Shown here in pieces: positions 18,703 to 29,098 of a stretch of 64,000 bases of DNA. The notes beneath the pieces are model-generated. The model did not search any database and was not told the DNA's origin. It saw nothing but the letters and a program-made list of their open reading frames with translations. This DNA comes from an uncultured Clostridia bacterium. GTDB lineage: Bacteria; Bacillota; Clostridia; TANB77; CAG-508. The stretch's first letter is position 1; each line of letters starts with the position of its first letter. Position numbers and translations under genes: made by a program. The stretch lies in NCBI GenBank assembly GCA_948524275.1, contig CAOSLI010000005.1, positions 1 through 64,000 on the forward strand, written 5' to 3'.

Positions 18703-19740
18703 TTGGACAAAGATTTAATTATAAGAAGTAGTAGTGCAGAATTTTTGATTTTCGAAAGACAAACTCATGATAAAGGTATAGAGGTAAGATTTGAAGATGG
18801 TGATTTATGGCTAACGCAAAAAGCAATTGGAGAGCTCTTTGATACTACTAGAAATAATATTACAATGCATATAAATGAAATCTATAATACTTATGAATTA
18901 GATGAAAATCCAACTAGTAAGAAATTCTTACTAGTTCAAACTGAAGGAAATAGAAAAGTAAAAAGAAATGTTCAATATTACAATTTGGATATGGTTATTT
19001 CCGTGGGATATAGAGTAAATTCAGATAGGGCAATTCAATTTAGAAGATGGGCAACTAATATATTAAAAGAATTTTCAAAAAAAGGATATATAATTGACAA
19101 AAAGCGAATGGCAAATGGTGCATTTTTTGACGAAGACTATTATGATTCATTACTTGCTGAAATAAGAGAGATAAGATTATCAGAAAGAAGATTTTATCAG
19201 AAAGTTACAGATATTTATGCAACTAGTGTAGACTACGATCCTAAGTCTCCAACTACTATTAAATTCTTCAAGAAAGTTCAAAATAAAATGCATTATGCTG
19301 TATCTCATCAAACAGCTGCAGAAATCATTTATAATAGAGCGGATTCAGAAAAACAACACATGGGACTTACAAGTTGGAAAAACTCTCCTAATGGAAAAAT
19401 ACTAGAAACTGATGTTATAATTGCGAAAAATTATTTATCTAAAGAAGAATTAACAAGTTTAGAACTTATAGTATCAGCATTTTTAGATTTAGCAGAAAAC
19501 AGAGCAAGGAGACATATTCCAATGACAATGGAAGATTGGGCAACAAGAATTGATAAATTTTTATTAGCAGATGATTTGAATATATTAAAAGATGCAGGTA
19601 AAATATCTCATGAAATTGCTTGTGATAAAGCATTAACTGAATTTGAAAAATATAGAGTAAAGCAGGACCAATTGTATAAATCAGATTTTGATTTACTTAT
19701 GGAAGAGGCTGAAGAATATAGTACTGAAAGTGATATATGA
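18703..19740 (+). CDS. RhuM-family (virulence protein) protein, copy 1
   Basis: 345 residues, TTG start at 18703 with AGAGAGGAGATG upstream. N-terminal DNA-binding-like module with LWLTQKAIGELFDTTRNNI and the conserved FLLVQTEGNRKVKRNVQYYNLD, then the RhuM C-terminal region (YATSVDYDP, HYAVSHQTAAEII, and an SDFDLLMEE tail). RhuM proteins occur in mobile and defence islands; biochemical function is not settled. A second copy with the same domain order is at 34916-35905. Followed by a self-pairing hairpin at 19744-19768. Confidence 0.85.
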   Translation: MDKDLIIRSSSAEFLIFERQTHDKGIEVRFEDGDLWLTQKAIGELFDTTRNNITMHINEIYNTYELDENPTSKKFLLVQTEGNRKVKRNVQYYNLDMVISVGYRVNSDRAIQFRRWATNILKEFSKKGYIIDKKRMANGAFFDEDYYDSLLAEIREIRLSERRFYQKVTDIYATSVDYDPKSPTTIKFFKKVQNKMHYAVSHQTAAEIIYNRADSEKQHMGLTSWKNSPNGKILETDVIIAKNYLSKEELTSLELIVSAFLDLAENRARRHIPMTMEDWATRIDKFLLADDLNILKDAGKISHEIACDKALTEFEKYRVKQDQLYKSDFDLLMEEAEEYSTESDI

Positions 19741-19790
19741 TTAAACTTACAAAAATTTTTTGTAAGTTCAAAAAAAGAAAGGTAATTTAC

Positions 19791-20630
19791 ATGGAACAAA
19801 TAGCTATAATATCAGATATACATGGAAATCTAGAAGCATTAAAAGCAGTATTAGAAGACATTAAAGAAAGAAAAGTAGGAAATATAATGTGCATAGGAGA
19901 CATAATTGCAAAAGGGTCTCATTCAAAAGAATGTGTAGAACTAATAAAGAAAAATTGCAATGTGGTAATTAAGGGAAACTGTGATGAGTATTTTACATCA
20001 GATGATATTGCTTGGTCAGAGAAACCAAAAATAGAATATGACCGAATGGTGTGGAATAGAGAAAAATTATCTGATGATAATATAAGATATTTACAGTCAT
20101 TGCCTTACTGCCACGAATTTTATATGAGTGGTAGACTAGTTAGACTTATTCACGCAAATCCTGAGAAAATTGACCAATTTATTGGAAATATAGATACAAT
20201 TGACAGATTATATAGCTTATTTTTACCAAGCAAACATACTATTTCACAGGAGAAAGCAGATGTTTTAATATATGGACATATTCATACGCCATTTGTGCAG
20301 AGAATCTACAATAGGACAATAATAAATACAGGAGCAGTTGGTATGGCAATGGATGTATTTAGAAATGAAGAAAAAGATGGAGATGTAAAAAATACAACAG
20401 TTGCGAATTATTTGATATTAAGAGGAAACATGAATTCAAAAAATATTGAGGACAAGATATCTTATGAGCTAGTGAACGTTCCATATGATATTGAAAAGGA
20501 ACTAAGTAATAGTATAGACCATATAGAATTGGAAGACTATGAACATGATTTAAGAAACGGATTATATGGAAACATGGAAAAAATTTATAAAAGTTTTGAA
20601 TTAAGGGAAATCAAGAGAGAAGATGTTTAA
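19791..20630 (+). CDS. Calcineurin-like metallophosphoesterase
   Basis: About 280 residues from ATG 19791 (AAAGAAAGGTAATTTAC site). Metal-binding motifs SDIHGNLEAL (residues 8-17), IGDIIAKG near 42, KGNCDEYF near 62, LIHANPE near 118 and YGHIHTPF near 162. Matches the Metallophos_2 phosphodiesterase group. Substrate unknown. First gene of a densely packed accessory run. Confidence 0.85.
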   Translation: MEQIAIISDIHGNLEALKAVLEDIKERKVGNIMCIGDIIAKGSHSKECVELIKKNCNVVIKGNCDEYFTSDDIAWSEKPKIEYDRMVWNREKLSDDNIRYLQSLPYCHEFYMSGRLVRLIHANPEKIDQFIGNIDTIDRLYSLFLPSKHTISQEKADVLIYGHIHTPFVQRIYNRTIINTGAVGMAMDVFRNEEKDGDVKNTTVANYLILRGNMNSKNIEDKISYELVNVPYDIEKELSNSIDHIELEDYEHDLRNGLYGNMEKIYKSFELREIKREDV

Positions 20631-20653
20631 TAATGAAAGGAATTTAGAGAAAT

Positions 20654-21283
20654 ATGAATATTATTGATATTTATAATAAATATCATCTACCAGAAAACTT
20701 ACAAATGCATATGCTAAGAGTTGCAGCATGTAGTAATTTAATAATAGATAATTGGAATGGACAAAAGCTAGATAAAGAATCAATTATTAGAGTTTGCTTA
20801 CTACATGATATGGGTAATATAGTAAAAATACCAAAAGACTTTTCAAAAGATGAAGAATTTATAAAAATAAGGGAAAAATATTTTCGAAGATATGGAAGTA
20901 ATGATCACGAAATCAATTTAGAAATTGGAAAGCAAGAAGGATTAACCCAAAGAGAAATTATTATATTAGATGGAAAAAGATCAAGGAAAAATGAAGAAAC
21001 ATTAAAATCATCTTCTTATGAAAGAAAAATTTGTGCTTATTGTGACCAAAGAGTAGCACCAAATGGAGTTGTAGGAATAAAAGAAAGATTAGAAGATGTA
21101 AAAGTTAGATATAAAGATAAACCTTTATCAGTATGGTCTAATGAAGAAAAAGCAAATCATTTAATAGAATGTTCTTTGGAAATAGAAAAACAAATAATGG
21201 AGCATTGTGATATAAAACCAGAATATATAAATGATAATACTATAAAAACATATATTGAAAAACTAAAAATGTATGAGATTTAA
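20654..21283 (+). CDS. HD-domain phosphohydrolase
   Basis: 209 residues. Histidine in MHMLRVAACSNLI near residue 20 and the HD pair in CLLHDMGNIVKI near residue 52, with a later NDHEINLEIGK segment. Typical of small HD hydrolases acting on nucleotides; substrate unknown. AAAGGAATTTAG upstream of ATG 20654. Confidence 0.75.
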   Translation: MNIIDIYNKYHLPENLQMHMLRVAACSNLIIDNWNGQKLDKESIIRVCLLHDMGNIVKIPKDFSKDEEFIKIREKYFRRYGSNDHEINLEIGKQEGLTQREIIILDGKRSRKNEETLKSSSYERKICAYCDQRVAPNGVVGIKERLEDVKVRYKDKPLSVWSNEEKANHLIECSLEIEKQIMEHCDIKPEYINDNTIKTYIEKLKMYEI

Positions 21284-21315
21284 AAAGTGAAAAATATTAA
21301 CAGGAGAAAATGAAG

Positions 21316-21774
21316 ATGAATAAAATAGAAGAATTCTTAATTGAAGCAAAGACACAAACATATGCAAATGAGAATATAGAGAAGGTTGCGAGTTCAAGAT
21401 TAGGTTCGAATGATTATGAATACAAAAAGGATAATATGATGTATCATGATACATATTTTGGAGGTACTAATTTCATTGGAGAAGAAGCAATTTATATTGA
21501 TAATAAAATCTATTGGGCAATGAACTATCATGGGGTTACACTTGATAGCTCTTTAGGTGAAGAAGCAATGGACAAGGCTTTAAGACCAGCACTAATGATG
21601 GTCGGTAAGGATGATATTATACCGGTAAGAGGACCAAAGGAATTTAATAATGGCGAATATAGATATACTTTTAATATCGATGGGGACTTAAATTATTTTA
21701 ATGGAACAGAAACTATATATAAAGGTAATTTAAAAATATACGAACTTAAATGCAGTGGTGGACTAGTAAAATAG
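21316..21774 (+). CDS. DUF5680-domain protein
   Basis: 152 residues. The segments AKTQTYA, DYEYKKDNMMYHDTYFGGTNF and GEEAIYIDNKIYWAMNYHG fit the DUF5680 family seen beside transcription regulators and in small accessory operons. No catalytic residues can be named. Start ATG 21316 lies nine bases after AGGAG; ATG 21310 is too close. Confidence 0.65.
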   Translation: MNKIEEFLIEAKTQTYANENIEKVASSRLGSNDYEYKKDNMMYHDTYFGGTNFIGEEAIYIDNKIYWAMNYHGVTLDSSLGEEAMDKALRPALMMVGKDDIIPVRGPKEFNNGEYRYTFNIDGDLNYFNGTETIYKGNLKIYELKCSGGLVK

Positions 21775-21795
21775 ATTTTAGATGGAAAAATTGAG

Positions 21796-22374
21796 ATGAT
21801 GGATAGATTTTATTTAGAAAAAGTTTCTACAAATAGAAAATATGAGATAATTGAATATATAAGAGAATTTTATAAATATAATTCTAGAATAAATGGCGTT
21901 GGAAGATTACAAGATTTTGTGACGGAAGAAGATGAAAATTTTGATGAATGGATAAGGAAGATAGAAGACGAAGAAAGTGCTAGTCTCCCAAAATTTTGTT
22001 ATCTATTTATAAGATGTAGTGATAATAAGTTAATAGGAATGACCAATATTAGAATGAGTAATGACTTAGGAGATTATGAGTTTGGACATGTTGGTTATTC
22101 GATTAGACCAACTGAGAGAAACAAGGGATATGGAAAAATGCAGTTTTATTTGGCACTTCAAGAACTGAGAAAAAATAACATTCATATATGTCAAATGAAT
22201 TGTAACAGTGATAATGCTATTTCTAGAAATGTAATACAATCTTTAGGTGGAAGTTTTGAAAAGAATATAGACGATGAAGAATACTATTTGATAAATGTTG
22301 AAGAAGCCTTGAACAATAATAGAGATAAGTATGAAGTGCCAAGAAGAGAAGATGATGATTATGGAGATAGATAA
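21796..22374 (+). CDS. GNAT-family N-acetyltransferase
   Basis: 192 residues. Acetyl-CoA loop in GYSIRPTERNKGYGKMQFY (R/Q-x-x-G-x-G/A motif near residue 107) and the NCNSDNAISRNVIQSLGGSF segment near 135 typical of the RimJ/YncA branch. An acidic/basic C-terminal tail follows. Acceptor substrate unknown. Ribosome site weak. Confidence 0.8.
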   Translation: MMDRFYLEKVSTNRKYEIIEYIREFYKYNSRINGVGRLQDFVTEEDENFDEWIRKIEDEESASLPKFCYLFIRCSDNKLIGMTNIRMSNDLGDYEFGHVGYSIRPTERNKGYGKMQFYLALQELRKNNIHICQMNCNSDNAISRNVIQSLGGSFEKNIDDEEYYLINVEEALNNNRDKYEVPRREDDDYGDR

Positions 22375-22423
22375 GTTGATGGTTACACTAATTTAACCAT
22401 TATTGATAGAAAGGTACGATAAA

Positions 22424-23714
22424 ATGAAAATATATATAAAGAATGCAAACTTAATTTCAATGGATGAAACAAGGGAAAAAATAGAAGAAGATGTTGATAT
22501 AGTAATTGAAGATGACATTATAAAAGAAATAGGAAAAAATTTTAAAGTAGAAGAAAATTGTAAGGTAATTGAAGCAGCAGGAAAAGTCGTTATGCCTGGA
22601 ATGATAAATACACATGCGCATGTTCCAATGAGCATATTTAGAGAGACTGTAGATGGGTATTCTCTTCAAGAATGGTTGACTCAAAAGATATGGCCAATGG
22701 AAGATAAACTTACCAATGAAGATATTGAAGTAGCGTCGGCTTTATCTTTTATTGAAATGATAAAAACAGGTACAACAACTATAAATGACATGTATTTTAC
22801 TACTGACGAAATTATAAAAGCGGCAGTAAATAGTGGTGTAAGATTACAAACAACTAGAACTCTTATGGACGCTGGAAATAAGGAATTAGGAGATGAGAGA
22901 TTAAAAGAATTACAGGAATTAGTAGAAAAATATAAAGATTATAATGAACTAATTACGCTAAATGTGGGAATACATGGACTTTATACTGCAAGTAGAGAAT
23001 ATGTAAAAAAGTGTATAGAATTTGCAAAAGATAATGGACTTTTAGTACATATACACTTTTGTGAAAATACTAAAGAGAGACAAGATATTGAAAACGATTA
23101 TAATGAATTACCAGTAGATGTATTAGAAAAAGAATTTAAAGATATAAAAGTAATCTTGGCGCATGCAGTAAAGTTAAATGAAGATGAGATAGAAAGAATA
23201 GCGAAAAATAAAAATATAAGTATTTCTCATTGTCCTATAAGTAACTTAAAATTAGGATGTGGTATAGCGAATATTTCTAAAATGCAAGAAGCAGGAATCA
23301 ATGTAACACTTGGTACAGACGGACAAGGAAGCGGAAGCAATTTAGATTTATTCGAAGCAATGAAATATACTGCATTATTACAAAAAGGAATAAGAGAAGA
23401 TGCTAAAATGTTGCCATCATATGAAGTACTTAAAATGGCAACTATAAATGGTGCAAAAGCATTGGGATTAGAAGAAAAAATCGGAAGTATTACTTGTCGG
23501 AAAAAAAGCAGACCTAATAATACTTAATTTAGATACAGCTTTAACTAATCCAGTAAATGATATATGTTCAGACATAGTTTATAATGCAAAAGGAACTAAT
23601 GTAGAAACTACCATAATAAATGGAAAAATAGTTATGGAAAATAGAAAAGTTATGCAAGATGAATGTGATATTTATAAAAAATGTAAGAAGATTATTGATA
23701 GGATAAGGATGTAA
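22424..23714 (+). CDS. mtaD: 5-methylthioadenosine/S-adenosylhomocysteine deaminase-like amidohydrolase, continued through a CGG +1 shift
   Basis: Zinc amidohydrolase. NTHAHVPMSIFR (metal HxH) near residue 65, VHIHFCENTKE near 212, ILAHAVKLNEDE near 245 and TLGTDGQGSGSNLDLFE near 303 match the MtaD/SAH deaminase group. ATG 22424 has AAAGG upstream. At codon 359 the zero frame is TGT CGG AAA and stops at 23527. Skipping the C gives TGT GGA AAA AAA GCA (GKKADLIIL), the standard C-terminal strand of the composite beta domain, and runs to TAA 23714 (about 429 residues). The shift position equals the conserved glycine of the family's VGKKADL motif. Confidence 0.88.
23498..23501 (+). other. Putative CGGN +1 recoding site 4 (CGGA, amidohydrolase)
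   Basis: Zero frame ACT TGT CGG AAA; +1 frame TGT (C) GGA AAA AAA GCA GAC. The +1 product has the canonical GKKADLI motif. Confidence 0.87.
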
Positions 23715-23755
23715 AGAGGAAAGAAAAACACAAGTTAATATGAAGGAATAAAAAT

Positions 23756-24619
23756 ATGCAATTGTATAATAAGATAAATAATTTAATAAAAGAGTTTGAT
23801 GGAAGTGTAAGTTTATATGCTGTTGATGATTATGATAATGAAATTAAAATAAATGAAGACAAAATTGTAGAAACTGCAAGTTGTATAAAACTGTTTATTT
23901 TAATTGAATATTATAACCAAATACTAAAGAACAAAAAGAATAGAAGTGACATGCTTTCGTATGATAATATAAATGATTATGTAGAAGATGGCAGTGGAAT
24001 AATACAATACCTAGATAACTTAAATTTGACATCTAAAAACATGGCGATTTTAATGATGATTGTTAGCGACAATATTGCTACAAATAAAATGATTGAGTAC
24101 TTAGGTTTTGATAATATAAATAATACAATAGAAAACTTAGGTTTTAAAAATACAAAACTAATAGCAAAAAAGTTGGATTTTAAAGTATACAATAGTATTG
24201 GTAAAATAACTGCAGAAGAATATGCAAAAATATATAAAATGCTTATACATAAAGAAATTTTAAATCCTGATTTATGCGATGAAATAATTGAGATTTTATC
24301 ACATCAAACAAAGAATGATATGATAACAAGATTTTTATCACCGAAATATTTAGAGGAAAAAGGAACAGCTAATAGTGTTATAAATTTTATAGCCTCAAAA
24401 AGCGGTGGACTTGGTGATGAGGGAAGAGAAGATATAACTAATTGTAGAAATGATGGTGGAATTATATCTACAAAATATGGTAGTTATATTGTAAGTATCT
24501 TTATTAGTGATTTTTCTGACCACTATTTTTATGGTGACAACCCTGCCAGTATACTTGGAGCAAAAATAAATAAATTATTATTTGATGAATTTGAAAAGGA
24601 TAATGGAAAATTAATATAG
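23756..24619 (+). CDS. Class A beta-lactamase-like serine hydrolase without signal peptide
   Basis: 287 residues. The three active-site elements are present: TASCIKLF (SxxK, Ser near residue 42), VSDNIATNKM (SDN near 102) and ASKSGGLG (KSG in place of KTG near 218). Related to the Beta-lactamase2 family. No export signal, so it is more likely a cytoplasmic serine hydrolase or a remnant of a penicillin-interacting enzyme than a resistance protein. GAAGGAATAAAAAT upstream of ATG 23756. Confidence 0.8.
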   Translation: MQLYNKINNLIKEFDGSVSLYAVDDYDNEIKINEDKIVETASCIKLFILIEYYNQILKNKKNRSDMLSYDNINDYVEDGSGIIQYLDNLNLTSKNMAILMMIVSDNIATNKMIEYLGFDNINNTIENLGFKNTKLIAKKLDFKVYNSIGKITAEEYAKIYKMLIHKEILNPDLCDEIIEILSHQTKNDMITRFLSPKYLEEKGTANSVINFIASKSGGLGDEGREDITNCRNDGGIISTKYGSYIVSIFISDFSDHYFYGDNPASILGAKINKLLFDEFEKDNGKLI

Positions 24620-24636
24620 TTAGCAAGGAGAATTGT

Positions 24637-25404
24637 ATGGTAAATATAAAATTTCTAGGTACAGGAACTGTTATGGGAGTGCCAATTTGGAATTGTGAAT
24701 GTAAGGTCTGTAAAAGTTTAGATAAAAAGGACAAGAGATATAGAAGTTCTGTACTTATAAATATAAACGATAAAAATATAATAATAGATTTTGGACAAGA
24801 TTTTAGAAATCAACTAATTGAAAATAATATTAAAAAGATTGATTATGCCTTTTTAACACATGCACACAGAGATCATTGTAGTGGCGTTGAAAACCTTGCA
24901 ACTGCTAAAGATGTAATGTTTATGGCTCCAAAAGATGTATTAGAAGAATTTAACCAATTACAAGGGTCATCAAAAGATTGGTTAAAAACAAGAAATAAGA
25001 CGATAACAATTAAGGAGTTTTCACCATTATCAATAGATGATGTAAAAGTTGATACAGTTAAGCTCGAACACAAAAAGGATTGGGGAGTGGATGTTCCATG
25101 TTATGGATACATATTTAGCAATAATAAGTTCAAACTTGCGTATATGAGTGATTTTAACAGAATATTAGAAATTGAAAAATTAAAAGACTGTGATGTGATC
25201 GTATCTGATGGAAATGGATTAGATAATATAGGACATGGACATGTGGGTATCAATGGTAGTATTGAAATCTATAAAACTTTAAAACCTAAGAAGATGATTT
25301 TAACGCATCTTAAACATGATATGTTGCACAGTGATGTTGTAGAATATGTGAAGAAATATGGAAATATTGATGTTGCATATGACGGTATGGAGTTAGAAGT
25401 ATAA
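24637..25404 (+). CDS. PhnP-like metallo-beta-lactamase fold phosphodiesterase
   Basis: 255 residues. Metal motif THAHRDH near residue 77, a cysteine cluster WNCECKVC near residue 26 as in PhnP structural zinc sites, and YMSDFNRI and HGHVG later ligands. PhnP hydrolyses cyclic phosphates; no phosphonate operon is nearby, so substrate remains open. CAAGGAGAATTGT precedes ATG 24637. Confidence 0.82.
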   Translation: MVNIKFLGTGTVMGVPIWNCECKVCKSLDKKDKRYRSSVLININDKNIIIDFGQDFRNQLIENNIKKIDYAFLTHAHRDHCSGVENLATAKDVMFMAPKDVLEEFNQLQGSSKDWLKTRNKTITIKEFSPLSIDDVKVDTVKLEHKKDWGVDVPCYGYIFSNNKFKLAYMSDFNRILEIEKLKDCDVIVSDGNGLDNIGHGHVGINGSIEIYKTLKPKKMILTHLKHDMLHSDVVEYVKKYGNIDVAYDGMELEV

Positions 25405-25423
25405 AAATGTAGGAGACATGAAA

Positions 25424-26452
25424 ATGAGAGAATTGCAGATAGCAAGTATTAGTGGAGAGGGATATGAACTAGGAATACAATTTGCAAAGTTATTTAATAA
25501 TATAGACAATGATTTCAAGTATTTTAAAGATTTATTAAAAAATGAAGATATTGGTATAAAGCTAGAAAAGGTAAAAGAAAAACTAGCAGATAAATATCCT
25601 AAGTATTTACAAGAAATGTATGCAAGGGCAGATGGATTTAATATCAATAGAGATGAATATCTACTAAATATTTGTTTTGAAATTTATGATTCAAGAGAAT
25701 CATGTACTGACATTATTATAAAAGTGAATGAAAATCATATATTACTAGGACATAATGAAGATTTACTAGAAAATTTAGATCAAATGGCTTTAATAAAATA
25801 TAATTGCAATGATGGATATTTTTGTGAACTATCAACATATAATTGTCCGCAAGGAACTACTTTTGGATGGAACAATCATGGAATTGTTTATAGTGTAAAT
25901 AGCATATATTTAAAGAATTGCAATGAGATTGGTATTCCTGTTTGGTTTATTTTAAGGGATATTGTGCAATGCAAAAATATAAATGAAATAATAAAAAAGA
26001 TTGATATAGAAGATTGTGCATCAGCATTTAGTTTAAACATCATAGATTGTAACAAAAATAAAGCGTATTCAATTGAAAAAGTATTAGATAAATTAGATGT
26101 AAATGAAATTAATGATAAGTATATACATACTAATCATATTATACATCCTAAAATGGATGAAAATATGTGCGTAAGACATAATTCATCTTTAATTAGATTT
26201 AATACGGGAAATAAACTATTAAATGAACTTGAAACTAAAACTAGTAAGTTAGATGATGTGAAAAATATTTTACAATATGATGTTAATGCTAGTGAATATG
26301 TATATCAAAAAATTGATGAGGACAATAGTTCAACAGTAGCTACATTTTTATTTGATAGTTTAACTAAGGAAATACAGATATACAGTTACTATGATGGAAA
26401 AGTAATTAAAGATAATATGAAAGGAATCATTAGAAGTGAAAAAAATAAATAG
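25424..26452 (+). CDS. C45-family peptidase / acyl-CoA:6-APA acyltransferase-like
   Basis: About 342 residues, Ntn-hydrolase fold. The conserved cysteine is in RESCTDIII near residue 95, followed by LLGHNEDLLEN, GTTFGWNNHGI and SVNSIYLKN typical of the AAT group. Members cleave amides of small molecules or conjugated amino acids. Start ATG 25424 is eight bases after AGGAG; ATG 25418 is only two bases away from it. Confidence 0.8.
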   Translation: MRELQIASISGEGYELGIQFAKLFNNIDNDFKYFKDLLKNEDIGIKLEKVKEKLADKYPKYLQEMYARADGFNINRDEYLLNICFEIYDSRESCTDIIIKVNENHILLGHNEDLLENLDQMALIKYNCNDGYFCELSTYNCPQGTTFGWNNHGIVYSVNSIYLKNCNEIGIPVWFILRDIVQCKNINEIIKKIDIEDCASAFSLNIIDCNKNKAYSIEKVLDKLDVNEINDKYIHTNHIIHPKMDENMCVRHNSSLIRFNTGNKLLNELETKTSKLDDVKNILQYDVNASEYVYQKIDEDNSSTVATFLFDSLTKEIQIYSYYDGKVIKDNMKGIIRSEKNK

Positions 26453-26996
26453 TGAAGATATTGATAAGTATAATGAAGATGAATATGTTTGGTATGCGTG
26501 CTATGGTTCAAATATAAATTTAGATAGACTAATGATTTACATAAATGGTGATAAAAATGGAAAGTTTGGACATGTAGAGGGTTGTTGTAACAAAGATAAA
26601 CCATTAGAAGCAAAGCCATATATTTTTAATTGTCCTATCTATTTTGCAAAACATAGTAAAAGATGGAATGGTGGAGTTGCCTTTCTTGATTATGAGAATG
26701 AGGGAAAAAGTTACGGAAAAATATACAAAATGAAAATGGAACAATTTAAAGGAGTTTTAAAACAGGAGTCAGGTTCAAAAGCATATGATGCAATTATATA
26801 TGTTGGAGATTATGAAAATCTACCAATCTTTACATTTACTTCATCTCATAAACGAGATGATTTAGAACTACCAAGTAAGGAATATCGTGATGTTATAAAA
26901 AAAGGATTATTAGATACATACACTAATCTAAAAGATGAAGATGTAGAAAAGTATTTTGAAAGTATAAATAATAGTGAGGTATTATATGAATTTTGA
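26436..26996 (+). CDS. Gamma-glutamylcyclotransferase-like protein
   Basis: 186 residues, GTG start inside the 3' end of the C45 gene (17-base overlap) with AAAGGA upstream. The YACYGSNINLDRL motif near residue 20 is the YGSN signature of the GGCT/AIG2 fold; a VAFLDYENEGKSYGKIYKM strand pair follows. Substrate unknown. The overlaps on both sides indicate translational coupling. Confidence 0.75.
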   Translation: MKKINSEDIDKYNEDEYVWYACYGSNINLDRLMIYINGDKNGKFGHVEGCCNKDKPLEAKPYIFNCPIYFAKHSKRWNGGVAFLDYENEGKSYGKIYKMKMEQFKGVLKQESGSKAYDAIIYVGDYENLPIFTFTSSHKRDDLELPSKEYRDVIKKGLLDTYTNLKDEDVEKYFESINNSEVLYEF

Positions 26997-28149
26997 CAAT
27001 GAGATAAATAGATATGGTACAAATAGCTTAAAATATGATTTTAAAATTGATAAAAATAAGCCAGAAGATGTATTACCTATGTGGGTTGCAGATATGGATT
27101 TTAGGTGTTGTGAAGAAATATTAAATGATATGCATAAAAAAATTGACCATGGAATATTTGGTTATTCTAAAAATGATGAAAAATATTTTAATGCAATTAG
27201 AGAGTGGTATTTAAACAATTTCAATATTGAATTAAAAAAAGATTGGCTCATTACAACACCAGTAGTAGGATTTGCGTTAGCAACTGCAATTAAAATACTA
27301 ACTGAAGAAAATGATTATGTGTTAATAACTAATCCAGTATATTATACTTTTTCAGAAGTTGTTTTAGATAATAAAAGAAAAATCATTAGTAGTGATTTGA
27401 TATTGAAAAATGGTCATTATGAAATAGATTTTGAAGATTTTGAAAACAAAATTAAAGAGTACAATGTAAAAGTATTTTTACTATGTTCTCCACATAATCC
27501 AGTAGGCAGAGTTTGGTCCAAAGATGAATTAGACAAGATTATAGAAATATGTAAAAGACATAATGTATTTATTGTAAGCGATGAAGTTCATTGCGATTTT
27601 GCATGGAGCAATGAACATACTTGTTTATTAAAATATGAAGATTATCAGGAAAATATAATTCTTTGTACATCACCAGCTAAAACATTTAATTTAGCTGGAC
27701 TACAAGTTTCTAATATATTTATTCCTAACAAAGAAATAAGAAAGAAATTCCAAACAGAATTATGGAATACAGGATATAGCCTAATAAACATAATAGGAAT
27801 GGTTGCGTGTGAGTCAGCATATGAAAAAGGTAAAGATTGGCTAAATGAGGTAAAAGAATATATATTAGAAAATATAAAATATGTTGATACTTTTCTAAAA
27901 GAAAAACTACCAAAGGTTAAACTAATATATCCAGAAGGAACATATCTTTTATGGCTTGATTTTAATGAACTTAAATTATCAGATGATAAACTAGAAGATT
28001 TATTATTGAATAATGCAAAGCTATGGTTAGATAGTGGAAAGAAATTTGGAGCAACAGGAAAGGGATTTCAAAGATTAAATGTTGCTGTACCAAGAAATAT
28101 TTTAAAGTGTGCTTTAGAAAATCTAGAAATGACTTTTAAAGATTTTTAG
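26986..28149 (+). CDS. MalY/PatB-type aminotransferase (cystathionine beta-lyase-like)
   Basis: 387 residues, fold type I PLP enzyme. LPMWVADMDF near residue 30, SPHNPVGRVW near 165, SDEVHCDF near 200 and the PLP lysine in SPAKTFNLAGLQ near 230. MalY/PatB proteins split cystathionine or act as transaminases. ATG 26986 overlaps the previous stop by 11 bases; GTGAGG serves as site. Confidence 0.88.
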   Translation: MNFDNEINRYGTNSLKYDFKIDKNKPEDVLPMWVADMDFRCCEEILNDMHKKIDHGIFGYSKNDEKYFNAIREWYLNNFNIELKKDWLITTPVVGFALATAIKILTEENDYVLITNPVYYTFSEVVLDNKRKIISSDLILKNGHYEIDFEDFENKIKEYNVKVFLLCSPHNPVGRVWSKDELDKIIEICKRHNVFIVSDEVHCDFAWSNEHTCLLKYEDYQENIILCTSPAKTFNLAGLQVSNIFIPNKEIRKKFQTELWNTGYSLINIIGMVACESAYEKGKDWLNEVKEYILENIKYVDTFLKEKLPKVKLIYPEGTYLLWLDFNELKLSDDKLEDLLLNNAKLWLDSGKKFGATGKGFQRLNVAVPRNILKCALENLEMTFKDF

Positions 28150-28197
28150 ATTATAAGTTTAGAAGTAATATTGAGTTGAATAGTAAAGGAGCATAAA

Positions 28198-29098
28198 ATG
28201 ATTAATTTAGAAGATATAAATATTGATAGTTGGCAAGAAATTTTATATTCCAATTCACCTGAAGATATTGAAATAATACAGTATTTGCACGAGCATGAAG
28301 AAGAAATACTGGAGCTTCTGTTAGATAATAGTATAGGAATGTCATTAGACGAAAAAAGAAAAGAATACATTAGAAAAGTATTATCAGATAATGCATACAA
28401 AAAAGATATAGATGAAGTAATAGAAAAAATAGAGATGATAAGAGAGAATAACGATTATAGTATTTTGCAATTTGGAAAAAGATTACCAGGTTCATCTTAT
28501 ATAGTTCTTGAATTTGGAGATAAAGTAATAAAATTCGGCAAATATTATAAAGTTTTAAATGATCCAAATATTCTACAACCAGAATTTCAAATGGGATTTG
28601 GCAAAAATAATGATTATATGACTGTATATGAAAGAATACCAGAAGTATTTACACAAGAAGACAAAGATGTGGCACAAGAAATGTATAATAGAGTAAGAAA
28701 CAATGGTATTTTATGGTTTGATGCTATTGGATACAATGTAGGAAAAAACTGATAGACGAAGGGATGAAAATGATGATGGATTAAGAATTATAGATGCACA
28801 ATATATGGAATATGAAAGAGATGTACTTATGCGTATTGATCCAGAAAGAAATGAAAGATATAAAAATGAGGGACCAGCAAAGTATAGTATAGCAATAAGA
28901 GATTATATTATAGAACAAGGGTATGGAACTAAAGAAAAAGAATATCAAGAAATGAAAGAAGCAAAAAAGAATAAAGCAACAAAAGAAGATGTAGAGATTG
29001 TTGCAAAACAATCTTCTATAAAAGGGTTACAAAATGTAAAAGATTTTTTTGTTAATTTATTTAGTAGAAAGGAAAAAATGGATAGAGATGAAAAGTAA
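28198..29098 (+). CDS. Unassigned ~300-residue protein, frame broken at an A6 run
   Basis: Two overlapping parts of one protein. The first (28198-28752) is acidic and helical, with a later strand set (YIVLEFGDKVIKFGKYYK) that recalls a kinase-like small lobe. At GGAAAAAAC (28741-28749) the frame stops at TGA; removing one A gives GKTDRRRDENDDGLRIIDAQYM and joins smoothly to 28805-29098. There is no CGG here, so this is a different event: a homopolymer error, transcript slippage or a new mutation. No function can be named. GGAGCATAAA precedes ATG 28198. Confidence 0.5.
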
